NCBI GenBank assembly: GCA_004565275.1
Contig: SDOX01000121.1
Span: forward strand, 45,070-109,069
Length of the DNA stretch: 64,000 nucleotides
Direction: 5' to 3'
Source of the DNA: Nannochloropsis salina CCMP1776
Lineage: Eukaryota > Sar > Eustigmatophyceae > Eustigmatales > Monodopsidaceae
Shown: in pieces, positions 11,598-24,600 of the stretch
Position numbering within the stretch: the stretch's first letter is position 1
Layout of the letters: the number at the start of each line of letters is the position of its first letter
Made by a program: the position numbers and the translations under genes
Notes under the pieces: generated by a model
What the model saw: only the letters and a program-made list of their open reading frames with translations
Told to the model about the DNA's origin: nothing
The model's database searches: none

Positions 11598-14500
11598 ATG
11601 CAAGGGGAAGGCGTTGGCGGTGAAGATGGTCTCCGTGCCGGGCGTGACAACGACGATGGTTCGGAAACCGGCTTTGGTGCCAGGTACGTTCCTTCTCCTT
11701 CCTCCTTTCGAGCCCATCACCGCTTCTCCACTCTTTTTACCTGACTTTGACTATGTCTTTGGCAAACGAAGTGGGAGGCGCTTAATGAGCAAGAACGAGT
11801 ACTACGAGCAAGTCGCTGCACTCGACCTAAATTTCGCCTTGGATAACCCTCTCTACGCAGACAAGGAGATCCATGTAGGTTACGCATACTTTTGTTGTTT
11901 GGGTTTTCACCGTATAAATGCACACTGACATAATCCCTTTTTCTTTTTTATTGTGTCGCGCCGTCGGCCGCCGTAAAGATTGTGCACGCTGAAGACCATT
12001 GGCATTGGCTCAAATTAGCACGGAGGGAAGGAACCGAGGAGGAAGGGGAGGTGGATGAAAAGGAGGCGGAGGAGGAGGATGAAAAGGAGGCGGAGGAGGA
12101 GGATGAAAAGGAAGAGGAGGAGGAGGAGGAGGAAAACAAAGAAGAAAAGGCAAGTAATGGAGAGCGTGAAAGGGAAGGGGGGAGGAAACGGTGGGGCCGG
12201 GACGATGGTTTTGGAAGAGAGCAGGGCGAGACTCACAGTAGGAGGTACAAAAGGCGTCGCCTGGGACTCCCACATTGCGGAGACCTCCGGCCCCCCCTCC
12301 GGAAGGTCAAGGTAAGGACGATGTCTTCCACCCTCAGATGAAGGAAGGACGGTGGACCCTGGGGAGTCGGGAGATGCTTGCGTCCGCAAGGGGGGCGCCA
12401 TGGTCTGAGAGGAACGGAGGGAGGATTGCGCCTGTGTCAGCCTTTGAGGCCAGCTTGAAGCCGCTCGCTGCCCCTTTTGCTCGGTGTCCTCAGTCTTGTT
12501 CCTCCATGATTTTCGCGTCCGAATAGTATCTTGCGCTCCCTTGCGTTCCCCCTGTCCCTTGACCCCTCCGGATCTGCTCGGACTTTGATTGCCCTCCCCC
12601 TCTTTCCTTCTCGGGTGGCGTCCATCTGCCGCTTCGCAGGTGGTCTCCGCCACGTTGGCCAGCCGCTCCCGCTTTTTCAAATCCCTCTTTGAGCAACCTT
12701 TCAGCGAGAGCGGAGGTCAAGTGATCTACCTGACAGCGCACGATGAGGAAGGCGAGGGAGGGAGGGAGGGAGGGCGGGAGGCAGGGAGGGAGGCAGGGAG
12801 GATGGAAAAAACAGGGAGGATTGCAGCTTATGCCCCCACTCTCACACATGATTCATGTTCAAATACACATGCCCGCCGAAACTTGCGACACACACACATC
12901 AGACGCCGCGGCTGCATACGCCTGCATCTCGGGCCTGCACCAACGGCACTTCCCCGTCTACTCCGCGAGTACCATCATGCTGGTGAGACCCCCCTCCCCC
13001 CCTCCCTCCCTCCCCCCTGTCCCTCCTTTCCTCCCTCCCTCCGGTCCGTGCATCCCTCTCCGCGGCATTTCGCGAGAAATTTCTGTGTCTTTTTCCCCAA
13101 AGCACAAGCTCCATAGATCCCGTGAGATCGACTCCAATCCTTATCGACTCCTTCCCTCCCTCCCTCCCTCCCTCCCTCCCTCCCTCCTCCCTTCCTTCCT
13201 CCCTCCTGTCTCCCTCCATCCCCACCACCGCGTTTCGAAAAGGCGAACATGCTGGCCAAGGCCCAAGAATACATGGCGGATGAGAGTGTCTCGATATTGG
13301 CGCGTGAGCTCGCGCTGAGGGCAGGGCAGAGTGCCGGAGTCTCACGGCACACGATGCAGAGTGAGGAGGGGAGGGAGGGAGGGAGGGAGGAAGGGAGGGA
13401 GGGATGGGGTTTATAAGTAGGGCGTGAGCAGATAGAAAAAGATGGGTCTAGGGCAACCTTTGGCGTTGGGTGCTCTGACTTTACGGCTCGCTTCTCACAC
13501 ACCCCTGCCTCTCTCTCCTTTCCTCGTCTTCCTCTCTTCCTCCCTCTCACTCCCCCCCCCCCCCCCTCCTTCCCTTTCTCATAAAACTTGTCATGATACA
13601 TGCAGACGATGACTCCGCATCGGTCATGACGCTGGAAGAGCTCATGTATATCTACGAAATGCTGCCCGTGGGAATCGAGGTAGGAAGAATGGGAGGGAAG
13701 GAGGAAGTGTTTTTCGGCCTTCGTGCGAATCAAACAGGAGGCCGCGGTTCTCTCCACGTCCATCTACACCCTTGCACCCCCTCGTTTCCCCCCTTCCTTT
13801 TTTCCCCCGCCCACCGGAAACAGACGAACCCGCAGTACGAGTTCATGACTCAGAGGCTCGACAAGCTCCTTGTCAGCTTCTTCCCGATGGTAGGACGAGG
13901 ACCCCTCCCCGCGACCCCATCTGTCTCCTTCCTTTCCCCTTCTTTTCTCCATCCTCCTCTGACCGCCTCTGCCCTGAGACCCACGCTCCCTCCCTTCCAC
14001 GCTCTGTCCTTTCCCCCACTACTTTCCACTGCAGCCAGACCTCTACTGGTCCGTTTCTTGCCCTGCTTCCCCCCCCCTCAGTATGGAAAGGATGCAAGTC
14101 GCCCTCGCTCCTCCAGAGGCACGGAAGGGCTTCGATCTCATGGCCGACAGGGAGGGGTGAGGAGAAATATAGCGGGAGGAAGGGAGGGAGGGAGGGGGGG
14201 GAGGGGACAGAAGAGGGGAAGGAGGGTGATCGCTAGAGTGAGTGCGAGAAGTAAATTGAAAGGTCCCGTACGCTGAACTGATCCGAGGTATGGATGTTCG
14301 TGCGCACAAACGTCTTTCTCACCTCACATCTCCTCTCCCTGTTTCCTACCGTCTCTCTCCACCCTTTCCCTGTCCTTTGGACCCGATCCACAGGGTCGAT
14401 AGCCCTTTCCTCTCTCCACACGTGCCTCTCCGCTCCCTCTCGACCAAGACCTTCAAGCACCTCCTTGCCAGCCCCAACATACGAGTACGTCCGTCCCCCT

Positions 14501-16538
14501 CTGTAATCGTCTCCTTCACCCCGGCTTCCCCCTCTTCCCCTTTCCCTCCCTTCCTACAGCTCTCCTCACGTCCTGGTAGCTCCCCATCCTCCTGATTTTC
14601 CACTCTTTCCCTCTTCATTCTTATTTCGCGCCACCGAGACATGCCTTCCTTTATCTGCCGCACGTTTTCAACGTACCTTCCCCTCTCGGGCTTGCCCTTC
14701 TTCCATCGCTCCCTTCTTCCTTCATTTCTTCCTCAGGTCCGGCATGAGAACACCCTCTTCCTCCTCTTCCAGATCTATTTCGCTCAAAAAGAAGACTGGC
14801 AGGGGGACACACCGGAAGAAAGGGAGAAGTCACGGCGGTCGGCGGTGGAGGAGGTGAGGAAGGAGGTTAGGAGAGAAGGAGGACGGCTCCCATGGAGAGG
14901 ACATAAAGGGAGGAGACGCATCGATTTCCCATGAGTGGGACTCGTGAACTTTCTTAACCCATCTTTCTCTCCTCAAATGGACCGTGTGCTCCATCTTCCC
15001 ACCCTTCTTTCCCCTCTCAGGTCCTTCCCTCCCTCCGTTTCCCCCGAATGTCGAGCGATTTCCTGTCCGACGTGGTCGCGCACTCCTCCCTCTTCGCTGA
15101 GTCCCCCTTCGCGACCCATCTTTTGGTCGAAGCACTGGCGTACAAGAGCCTGAGTCGGCTGCGACAGGTGCGGTGGGAGAACGCGTTTGGTATCTTTTTT
15201 AATGGGGGGTTTAGATCATGTCTGCAGTGACTAAAAGGAGGCATGCCCTCCCTCCACCATGTGAGTTTCCCTGTCTCCCGTTCCTTCTTTTCCCCGGCAT
15301 CCTTTCCTCTCCCTCTTTCCTCTTCCCTTTCGCAGGATCGTTGGATTCGCTTAGTCCGCAACGAATTGCGGATCGAGCACAAAGCAGCGCAGTTCAAGGT
15401 GTCGACCCTCCCACCTGCTCATTCCCTTCCTTTTCCTCTCACTCCCTCCGCCCTTGTCTATTCCTCTCGAATACCCGTGTCGCGGCCAATATCATCCCCT
15501 TTTGCGCCCTACCCACTGTTTTGTAGCTGCCCTCTTCTCACGCGCGCGTATGGATCCCCTCTTGTTTCCTCTCGCTTCAGATCAACCAAAAAGCTGGAAT
15601 CAAACCCTGCCCTTCCGAAGTCCAGGCAGCGGTACGGGAGGCGGAATCGGCAACTAGCTCCAACCCTGTCAAGTGTGAGTGTCGGAGGGTTTTATATTTC
15701 TCGCATGCATTTTATAGTTTTGTCTCAGACTCCCCATGGATACTCTAATGCGTTGCATGCACGGATGGCGGTAGATATCCTTTCCTCTCCCCGAGCCTTT
15801 GCCTTCTTGTCCTCGTTTCCTCATCTTCCACAAGGCGTGCCTCCCGCCTCTCCCGTCCTTAATACCTTAAAGACCCCTTTCTACCGAGCTTTCTCCCCAC
15901 TGCCATTCTTCACCTTTGTTGCACACCTTCTTACTCTTTGATCTTCCCTCGTTGGTTCTTTTATGTCACATACTAGCCGAGCCTTTTCGAGGTACCGACG
16001 TGGAGTCCTGTTTTTCCCGCCTTCAGGATCGCACTGCGGTTCTACAATCTCAATTTATCACCTTTGCAGTCGATTTCTCCCTTCAAGCTTGCCTCCAGCT
16101 CCAGGTGGGTGAACGGCCGCAAACACTTTTTCCTCCCCCGGCTGCCCCTCAGAGCATCCTCAGACGCCCGCCTGCCTGTCATTTCTCGGAGACCCTTTTC
16201 TCTTCCGTATTCTGACATTCCTTCTCTTCGGTGCATGCCGTTTGAATTGCTTTTCCTTGCTTATGCTCTCCTCTTTCCCAGCCTAACCAAGGTCTTTTTT
16301 CGGCTGTGCACGAGTGCTGCGGCTACCTGTGGACCGTTCAATTGGTCCGACTCCCCATCGCCTCCATCGCCCCGCCCTCCAACCCGCAAGCTACCCGTCC
16401 CTCCCCTCCTACTTGCTTCTCTCCCAGTTCGTCCGACCGTATGGGCCTGTGGCTCCACCTGCTGCCAATGAAGCCCTGTCTCACCTCCCCCTTTCCCCAT
16501 TCCAAGCCTCGCGGGCTCGCTGCTATGGTTCAGCTTAG
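11598..16538 (+). CDS. BTB/BACK-domain protein, about 15 exons
   Basis: Probably an adaptor that binds Cullin-3 through its BTB domain to bring a partner to ubiquitination; this role is inferred from the domains. Exon 1 begins at ATG 11598, and the phase-2 junction to exon 2 (11772-11874) is clean. Exon 3 from 11977 encodes a long Glu-rich run. A BTB-like segment follows near 12640-12748 (VVSATLASRSRFFKSLFEQP). The BACK-like module spans exons near 14395-14490 (STKTFKHLLASPNIR), 14738-14852 (HENTLFLLFQIYFAQKEDW) and 15021-15168 (LPSLRFPRMSSDFLSDVV), a recognisable order for BACK domains after BTB. Later exons lie at about 15336, 15582, 15975, 16284 and a last one near 16433-16538. Exon boundaries between 12150 and 13240 are uncertain because of low-complexity GA/CT sequence. 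The substrate-binding C-terminus is not recognised. Confidence 0.55.
12755..12803 (+). repeat. GGGA-type intronic array
   Basis: Imperfect tandem GGGA units just after the BTB-coding exon of the BTB/BACK gene. The coding strand is the G-rich one, so the intron RNA would carry several G-triplet runs. Confidence 0.8.
13151..13203 (+). repeat. CCCT intronic array before an acceptor
   Basis: Tandem CCCT units upstream of the acceptor for the exon near 13243 of the BTB/BACK gene; it acts as, or has expanded from, the polypyrimidine tract. Confidence 0.8.
13364..13407 (+). repeat. GGGA intronic array directly after a donor
   Basis: Starts with the GTGAGG donor of the exon ending near 13361 and continues as GGGA units. 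The same intron ends in a C/T-rich tract at about 13495-13580, so its two ends are complementary. Confidence 0.8.
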
Positions 16539-16554
16539 GGTATGGGTACACTGA

Positions 16555-17586
16555 AGATTGGCGACAGGGAATTATAACATGGAGGAAGAGGGGATTGAGA
16601 CATTTTTGGAAGACCTATTGAGTTTTGGATGTTTTGGGTTCCATTTGCTCGTGGACCGCCTGGTTCTGTCCACTTTTTGCATCACTCTTTTTTTCTCTCC
16701 TTTCACTTAATCTTCTATCGGGTTCCTAGATCAACTGCGCTTTTGACATACTGCCTGGCGCCAACCACACCTGGATCCTTTTCGGTGGAAAGGAAGGTGC
16801 GAAGCCATGATATGAAAAGATATGGCAGCAAAGCGAAAGAAGTTAGATGTACAAATTGTAACCCCCCTTTCATGCCTCTATTCCACATTTCCCATGTCAG
16901 GCAAAGACAACATCAAGTTGCCTTATCTCTCCATTCCCTCCCAGCCATTACTTACGGAGGTCGAACTCTTTCACAGGCGGAGAGAGGGAGTGAAGGAGTG
17001 GTCTCAAATTGTCTCCACGCAGAGCGGTTATTTCCGAGGACAGGAAGGGGTGGCCCCGGGGTTCCGAGGGGTGAGAGAAGACAGTTATTTAATGAAGGTG
17101 GAGGTGTTGATGCGCATAGAGGACTAGAAGTGTGTGAGAGACCGGTAAATAAGAAAACAGACGCTGGATCATGTACAGTGAGTGGCACGATGCAGGGTGA
17201 AAGGTAGAGGTATCGAGGTTCTATTCGGAACTGTAGATGTAGGGGCTACGAAATGCTGGTGCACCTTTTATGTCTAGAAAACTCTGCGATGGAGAGACGA
17301 ATGAGGCTCACCCAGGTCCTGCTGACCATGTGGTAACATGTGGCCGCCAGCGCTGATGTCTTCCGTAGGATCTTTTTTGCGGCGAAAGTAATGTATATTG
17401 GTATTGGAACTTGCACCAAAAGTAGAAATTTGCATAAAGCATTTGCTCTGACTGTATTGGATTTTCTTTCAGTAACCTCCTTTATACGTCTGGGAGTCAA
17501 TGGAAGACTGGTGAATTGTATCTGCACTACCTATGACAATTTAGAGATCAAACTCCTATGTATCATCACTAAAACCACTTCCAGGG
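16555..17586. other. Convergent intergenic region
   Basis: Lies between the 3' ends of the BTB/BACK gene (plus) and the armadillo-protein gene (minus). ORFs here lack splice context and protein-like composition. I see no repeat or RNA gene. Confidence 0.4.
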
Positions 17587-20500
17587 CTACACATCTCGAC
17601 TTTTCTCACTTTGATCTCCCTCTCCTTTCTTTCCCAACCAAGCTTTGATGTCATCCACCCTGCCTTCTAATGAATGAAGCATCCGTTTCACGCTTATGGA
17701 GTAGAATTTGCCTTTCAGTTCTGTGATAATCGATGTTACCACTCGTATGAAAGTCCCGTCGATCTTCATATCCACAAGTGCTTGTGCACTCTCCCCGTCA
17801 AAAGCCGCGGCCCAAATCCCATCAAATAGATCGGGTCCAGCATGCTTGTAATTCGTGGAGGGCCCTTGATGTGCGCTCAACTCGTCCAACAGCCTTGCAC
17901 GCGCCCATTCAAGCCTCATCTCTTCTTTTATCTCTGCCGTCAAGGTCTCACTCTGTGCTGCTGCAGGTGCACTATTACGTGCTCTGCTTTTTTCATCACT
18001 GCATGTGTCAATATTCATCTGAAAGTGGCTTTCCTTATGAGTGTTTTGACTCGTGGCCGTCTCATTCTCGGCAGCGGTGATAGGCCCGGCCAGAATTTTG
18101 CGCGTCAGTGTGGGACAGGAAACATTTGACGTGGGTAAAGGGGCAGATGCCAGCGTGTCTAAACATTCCAATAGAGCCAGGACCAGACCATCATGCTGCG
18201 GCAAAGAATAAAGAATATCACCTGCGACCGCAGCTTTGTCTTCCTCTAACACGCACTTGTCATCATTCATGCCTGCCGCAAGCTCATTCTGACACTTTGT
18301 TCTGGCCTGTCCATCCGCCTTTGCGCGACAGCTTCTTGTCAAACTGCTATACGTCGCTCCGTTGGGCCCATCGGCTTGTTGATGGAGAAGTTCCAAGATT
18401 CGGGGCACTCCTGCTCGGGTCCACAACACCTGGTAGGTAACCCACCGGTTAATTGCTCCTCCATATTTCAATACCCTTCTCAGCGCCCAGGCGGCTTCTA
18501 GTCTGAGATCGATCCCCACGTCCTTTTCCTGGGTGACGAGGTTCGTTTGCTCCTCTTGTAGTTGTTCTGCCGTCTTGTTGGCTCCGGCAGCGGCCGCTCG
18601 AGGTGACAGACCTTCCATGTGAAGGGGAGAGTGGATGTGATCCAAGATAAGGGAGACCGCGTCGGCAATCTGGCAATACGTATGGGGCGGGCAGATGACC
18701 GGAGAAAGGAAGGTGTCTTCATGGGTTTCGGTGCAGTGGCCGCCCCCCCCCTCCACAAGCTCCAGGGGGGTCAAGAGGTTTGCGGTGGCAAAGACGCAAT
18801 ATTGCCGGACCTTGTAAAGTCGGTGTTCTCCTTTCCTGTCAAATGTATATAGTGCAATGCAATGATATCCGTCAAAGTATCCCGCAGAAAATGCGGGGAT
18901 CACCACGAAGCCTCAGGATCTTTTTCCCTTTCTTCCATCAAAGTCTCCCCATACATTGTTAATACGGGCAAAGCCTTCTTGTAGAATGAACAGGAATGAG
19001 GGTACTCAGTTCGCCTCTTTCCCCCCATTGTCAGTTTGCCAACCAAAATCTCTGCATGTCGACGGACACCACTTGACTGATCACGCGTGCAACGCATGGA
19101 TGGTAGGACAAAAGAAATGTGAAGTAGGGTGAGATATACGTTAGGAAGACGGCGTGTAGGGGGGCGAACACATGCTATCTGGGCAAAGCAGAATAGTCAA
19201 GACTCTCTCGTTCGCAGGATTTGGTCAAGCACGTATTACCATGGCATTGATCATGGCCATGAGCAAGGCGTTCCCGATGCCGGCTGCACATACGTCCTCG
19301 ATCATTTTCGGCCTTTCAACGAACGGTCTGTTGCTCAGGAGGGAGCGAAGGGCCCAAGAGGCGTCGCATAAAACTTCCTGTGGGAACCAAAAGGATCGGT
19401 TTGAAATGTAAGCGACAATGGCGCGCGGTATAGAAAGCGGGTATCGTGAAAGGTGCCGTCCTCAGGTTGAAATGTGGTAAAACGCGAGTGCCGTCTTTAA
19501 AGCCCGCATGAGCAGCATGGACCACAACAAGCAGAAGAGAAGATGGATCGCCACGATTAAATTGAAGAAGGCCCATCTCCCACTAACCTTGTCCTCAATG
19601 TTAACAAAAAGCCAGGCAAGGCGGGAAATGATGTACGAGACATCGGTCCACCCCTCGCGGTGAAAATCGAAGTGCTTCCGATTGACGAGATTTGTCTAAA
19701 ATGGAGGGACAATAGGAGAAAAGGACTCTGTTGAATTGCTGGTGGCTCCAAATCTGCAGGTGCACCCTTTGCCCCATTGGTCTGCTTCCATACCAAGACC
19801 CATACTGTCGTGCGCAAGGAAACCAGATCACGGTCAGGCACCCAGGTGTCGAGGAGCGGTTGAATCACGCCAAGGGAGAGTACAAGGTCTCGGTGCTGGG
19901 GTTAGGGAAGAGGAGGTGAGAGAAAGGAGAGAAATGAATGACTGGCGGAGAGAGAGAGACAGAGACAGAAAGAGAAGTGGTACCTTGGCATTATCGCCAG
20001 CTATATTCCCCAGGGCCCAAGCACACTGAGTGACGACTTCGGTGTGGTTCGAGGCGAGGAGGCTCACAAGGGGTGGAACGGCACTGTGAGATACGACTAT
20101 AGCCGTGTGCTCGCTGCTGCCTGAATGGTGGTGTGATGTTATTTGAAGAGGGAGGAAATATGTATTGGGTTCTGATGCCGGTTTGAGTGTCAAAGCGAGA
20201 GCATTCAAAGATATTGAGATCTACCTGAGGAAAGGTTGGTAAGAAGCCAGGCCGCCTCCACTTGAAGATGTGGGAGTGTATTGTCCTTTAAGAAAGAAAT
20301 AATCTGGCGACGTGTCGAGGCAATGAGTGGCAGTATGAAGTGTGAGAACAACTGCTGCAGAGAGGAAGCTACTCACCTTTGGGATGAGCCCGGCGCGGAT
20401 CAAGGCGCCGCACTCATGGGCTGTGTTTTTAGTCGAACAGACGAGGCGACGAAGTTCCACTAATCCTTTGTGCTGCAGGTAAATATCATCGCTACAGACA

Positions 20501-21060
20501 TATCGAAGTTTGTCGGACATTACTGTAGGCTCGCAAAAGCCAGTGGATGAGGAAGGAAAGAAAAACAAGAAATTCAAAGTGCGGTCATTTGACTGAAGAA
20601 TTCTGATCCTAGTAGCTGTTGTTCGTAGAGTTCCAATACACATTCAAACAAAATTTAGTAAGTTTCTACAAGGGTATAGCCAGTCTTTACCTTCCAGTCG
20701 AAGCCCATCAAAAACGTGTTCTTCCTCAGGGCTGATGGCGGCATCGAGAAATGCTTGTACTTCACCCGGTGTTAGAAATGAAAGTATTGCTTTCAATGCA
20801 TCCAGACGAGCAGGGCGGGATGTGTCAAGAATAATGGCACCAAGTAATGCTGCCTCCGTTCGTGTGCATTTGGCATCTTTTATGCTCCGTCCTACGCGTC
20901 CTTCTCCTTGTCCCTCTCCTCCTTCTCCATTTCCTCTTCCTCCTCCCTTAGTCCCCATAGCCATGATACCGTCGTCTAAAATTACATGTATAGATTCGAA
21001 ATAAGCTATGAATTGACTTTCCATGGGTAAAAATGGTTCGTGAATAGAGTTCAAAAGCAT
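17587..21060 (-). CDS. Importin-alpha-like armadillo-repeat protein
   Basis: Probably a nuclear import adaptor or a related ARM-repeat protein. Minus-strand exons in order carry FDGLRLE joined in phase to VMSDKLRYVCSDDIYLQHKG (20688 to 20526), then LVELRRLVCSTKNTAHECG, LQVEAAWLLTNLSS (near 20280-20225), PLVSLLASNHTEVVTQCAWA and LGNIAGDNAK (20080-19987), DLVLSLGVIQPLLDTW (near 19870), a segment ending IISRLAWLFVNIEDK (19697-19590), and EVLCDASWALRSLLSNRPF (19377-19225). These follow importin-alpha repeats: QHKG, EAAWxLTN and CAWALGNIAGD are family hallmarks. The last part, 18906-17587, is one long ORF with RLEAAWALRRVLKYGG and a charged tail with no recognised domain, so the protein is longer than usual. 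No basic importin-beta-binding segment was found at the N-terminus. The start at 21060 is tentative; the ORF extends to 21249 after a possible acceptor. Confidence 0.7.
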
Positions 21061-21249
21061 GATGGGGGGGTACGTGGGGGAGGTTATGTAGGGGAAGTCC
21101 GAGACGAGCGGGCGACGGCTGTCGCTCCCTGAATCCCCGCCCTTCAAACGCCAAGCGAAACAATTATTTATTTTTACTTTACCATAGAACTGAGTGATGC
21201 GATCCAGCGGTACAACGGATAAATACTCCGATGAATCCTTTTGGAGCAC

Positions 21250-21633
21250 TTCTGGCCAGGAAACAAAGGGAGCAAACGGTGGTAGGAAGGCAAGAAGGAT
21301 GAAATGAAAAACTGATGGGCCTCGTTGACTTTAATACTTTCTTGAAAACTCGCAGTTTGTTTTGAGTACCGATCGAGTGCGAATTCTTTAATTATGAATA
21401 TTATTATACATTATGTTATTTTTCCTTCGCTATTTTCCAAAATGCCGTCGTATGCCCGCCGAGATCTTCTGTATCATGAACCACTTAAACATTTTATTTA
21501 TTTTTCCGTCCTAATTTTCCAAAATGCCATCGTCTGCCCGCCTGCCCGCTAACGCTCAAACCCACCACGACTCATCCTTCTTTCTCCCAAGTCTCATTAC
21601 ATTAGATGTCTCATGACTGCCATGTCCTACTTA
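21250..21633. other. Intergenic, no gene seen
   Basis: Between the uncertain 5' end of the armadillo gene and the 3' end of the pectin acetylesterase-like gene, both minus. AT-rich around 21390-21510. A short direct repeat is visible: ATTTTCCAAAATGCC occurs near 21433 and again near 21516, each followed by CGTC and CGCC-rich sequence. No coding exon is supported. Confidence 0.4.
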
Positions 21634-24600
21634 TCACAAGAGATCCATGTTCCCCATAGCATTCATTTCTGCCGCCTCCCTGCCTTCCTTTGCCTTTTTC
21701 CTCCGCTGTTCCTGGAGAGAAGCAGCGTTGACGGCCCCCCTCATTTTTGTATTCAAGTGTTTCTGGTCCTCATGCCCCCACGTCCTCCTTTTCTCTGATT
21801 CGCCCTCACAGCAAGCATCACATGGAAAATGTCCCGTGTTGTTGAACCGAAAAATGGAAAGAGCGTCCTCCAGGAAGGAGGACTGCTTCGATACCAAGGA
21901 GGAGATGTAACGACGGAGTTCTTCCACGGGGTTGAGACTGTCAGTGTCTCCAACTGCTAGCCTCCGATCATCTTCTGCGACCAGATAGGCCCGCTGTTGC
22001 TCCACCACTTCCTCGTTGATCTTGGCGACGGTGGAGTTGGGAGAGACGCGTACCGAAGGCCCAAGTGAGTCGTACCATTGTTGGAAGGTCTCCTGGCACC
22101 CGGGGAGGAAGCGACCGAGAGGGTGGCCAAAAAGACAGGCAAATGAGGGAGGAGTTAGAAAGGTGTGCCACCTCTTTGCTTTCATACAGGGCATCTCCAG
22201 TCATAGCCAGTATTGCCTTGAGCTATCTCTCCCTCCCGGTCCCATCTTCCTCCCAATCCTCTCTTATGCCCGCCCCATCCTCCAAACCCTCCTCCCTCCT
22301 TCCACCACCCTCCCCTCCCTCCTTCCCTCCCTCCCTCCTTTACCTGTTGTGTCATCCCCTCCTCGCTTCGCACCGACGACCAAGACCCGCAATGTTTGGC
22401 ACAGCTATCCAACAGGTAGCCGTCCTTGACGTTGTGACCGACCACGGACCAGAATTCACGTTCGAATATCCGGCCAAAGTTGTTGTTGGTATCTGGGACA
22501 AGAGGGAGGGAGGGAGGCGGGAAGTTACAGGGCATATGGGATGGGAGGCATACCATATATACATACATACATGTATATATATACGCGTGCTATTCTTGCC
22601 TACGGCATCAGGAGCAGAAAGAAAGGTGAATGGCGGGGGAGGGGGGGAACGGGGGAGGAGCAGGACAAAGGAGGGAGGGTGGAAGAGAGGGAGGAAGGGA
22701 GGACTGGACGCACCTATATCCGAGGGCGGAGCACAGACGATCTCCTCCCGCTGCCACTTGTCGTACTTGGACTGGATGAAGAAAAGGGGCGTCTTCACGT
22801 AGGGCACCACGTATTTGGCGAAGAAGAGACACTTGGAGATTAGGGAGGTACACGGCGATGAGAACAATTATTCGACATGGTGCGATCGGCTATTTTGTGT
22901 GGCACCGTGCCGATCCGCTTTTCCCTGTCCCATCCACACACACCCCGGATCCTCCCTTTTCCCCTCCTTCCTACCTTCCACTCCTCGCCCTCCTTGTCCT
23001 CCAGGCACTCCTCAGGCGCCACCCACCGGACGCTGGGAACCTCATCCCACAGCCGGCGCATCCGGTCTTCGTAGTGCTCGCATTCGTGTGGACCGCGGTA
23101 GTCGAGCAGAAAGCCGCTGTCGGAGACGGCCACCACCTGAAGAAGGAGGGAGGGAGGGAGGGAGGGAGGGAGGGAGGGAGGGAGGGTGAGCCGTGGAGAC
23201 AAAGTGCCCTTCTGAGTGCGGAAAAGAGGCAGCAAAAGACACCATCTTCAACGAAGCAGCGATTTCTTCCTCCAGAGCATTGGAAAGACAAGCCTCCCCC
23301 GACAAGTTCCGCCGCCGCTTCTCCGTCCGACGGCACTAGCCATGACCCCTACCTTGCGAACAGATGGAGGGATAAGCCCCGATGCGGCCCAATAATCGAC
23401 CTGGAGGTAGGCTATCATGGCCCCTGCTGAGCAGCCGGCGAAGACAAGCTCTTCTCCCTTGTCGAGGCCCCTGACGACCGAGGGACGGGAGAGAAGAAGG
23501 GGAAGGGAGACATGAGAAACGCCGGACCAGAGGACATCAGACGCCTTTTCCAATGTCTGCCAAGGAAGTTGCAGGCATGTGAATCAAAGATTGATGGGAT
23601 TTCTCCTGTGCGTGGCGCCTCCTCCCTCCCTTTCTCATTCCCTTTTGCCTGTCCTCCTTTCTTTCCTCCCTCCCTCCCTTCTCCTTCCTCCCCCTCCCCC
23701 GGTTCCTCCCTCCCTCCCTCTTCCTTCCCCTGCCTCTCTTGGGCGATGCCTTACATGAAGTCTGTCAAATCTCTCATGATGGCCTCTTGGATGAATTTTC
23801 CTCGAAAATGCAACCTGAGGTCGTGCATCTAGCAGTTCCAACACGGAAACATATGAAAAGAGACACATCAAAACACAAAAATGAGGCCGCGCCAGGACCA
23901 CCACATCCTCTCTGTCCTTCATCTGTCCCGCATTTGCGATGCAAATGTTCTTTGGCCCAAAAAAGGCCTTTCTCTCCCTCTTCATTTTTATTTCCACCCT
24001 CAGTCCTCCACCTCTCTCGCTCCTCCCTGCTCCTCCCTCAATCCTTTACCTCTTCGGTATCCATCGTAGCACCCGACCAGAAGTTTCCATCGCAGTACTG
24101 TAGGAGATAATGATGAAGTCCGCTATAAGTAAAAACGCAGTATCCTCAGTATTCTGTCGGTCCTATTTTCCCAATCTACTCGAATTGAGACCCCTCTTCG
24201 AAGCCTAAAGCCGAAGAGAGATCAGAAGTCTTATGTGTTCAAACCTTTTCCCTACCTTGACGAAAACAACGTTCCAATTATGCAGGCCTGGATTCGTCTC
24301 TGGATCGCTCGAGACCATATCCCATTCCAAGGCTACCGAGGGGAAGGTAGGGCGGGAAAGGTGGGTGTAAGCTCGCAGGCCTCCATCAACCTCCTCATGC
24401 GTTCCGGGTCTCGGACCCATTTCCACGTATACACGCCGGCATTCTCCAAGCACGGACTATTTCTATCAAGCCATGCCATCCCACTCATTGTCACCCGAAT
24501 CTCAGCCACAGATTCCTCGTCCCCTCCCCTTTCCCACCACCCCCGAATCAATCATGCACGCCTCCCTTCTCACCCATCGTATCTTCGTAAGTGTGACTGG

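Noticed and set aside
12975-14276. Several ORFs of 150-260 codons rich in Gly-Arg-Glu or Pro-Ser
   Set aside because: They come from GGGA/CCCT arrays read in all frames, not from coding sequence.
23145-23188. Regular short repeats that might suggest a CRISPR-like or satellite array
   Set aside because: Pure tetranucleotide repetition without spacers, located in an intron of a eukaryotic gene.
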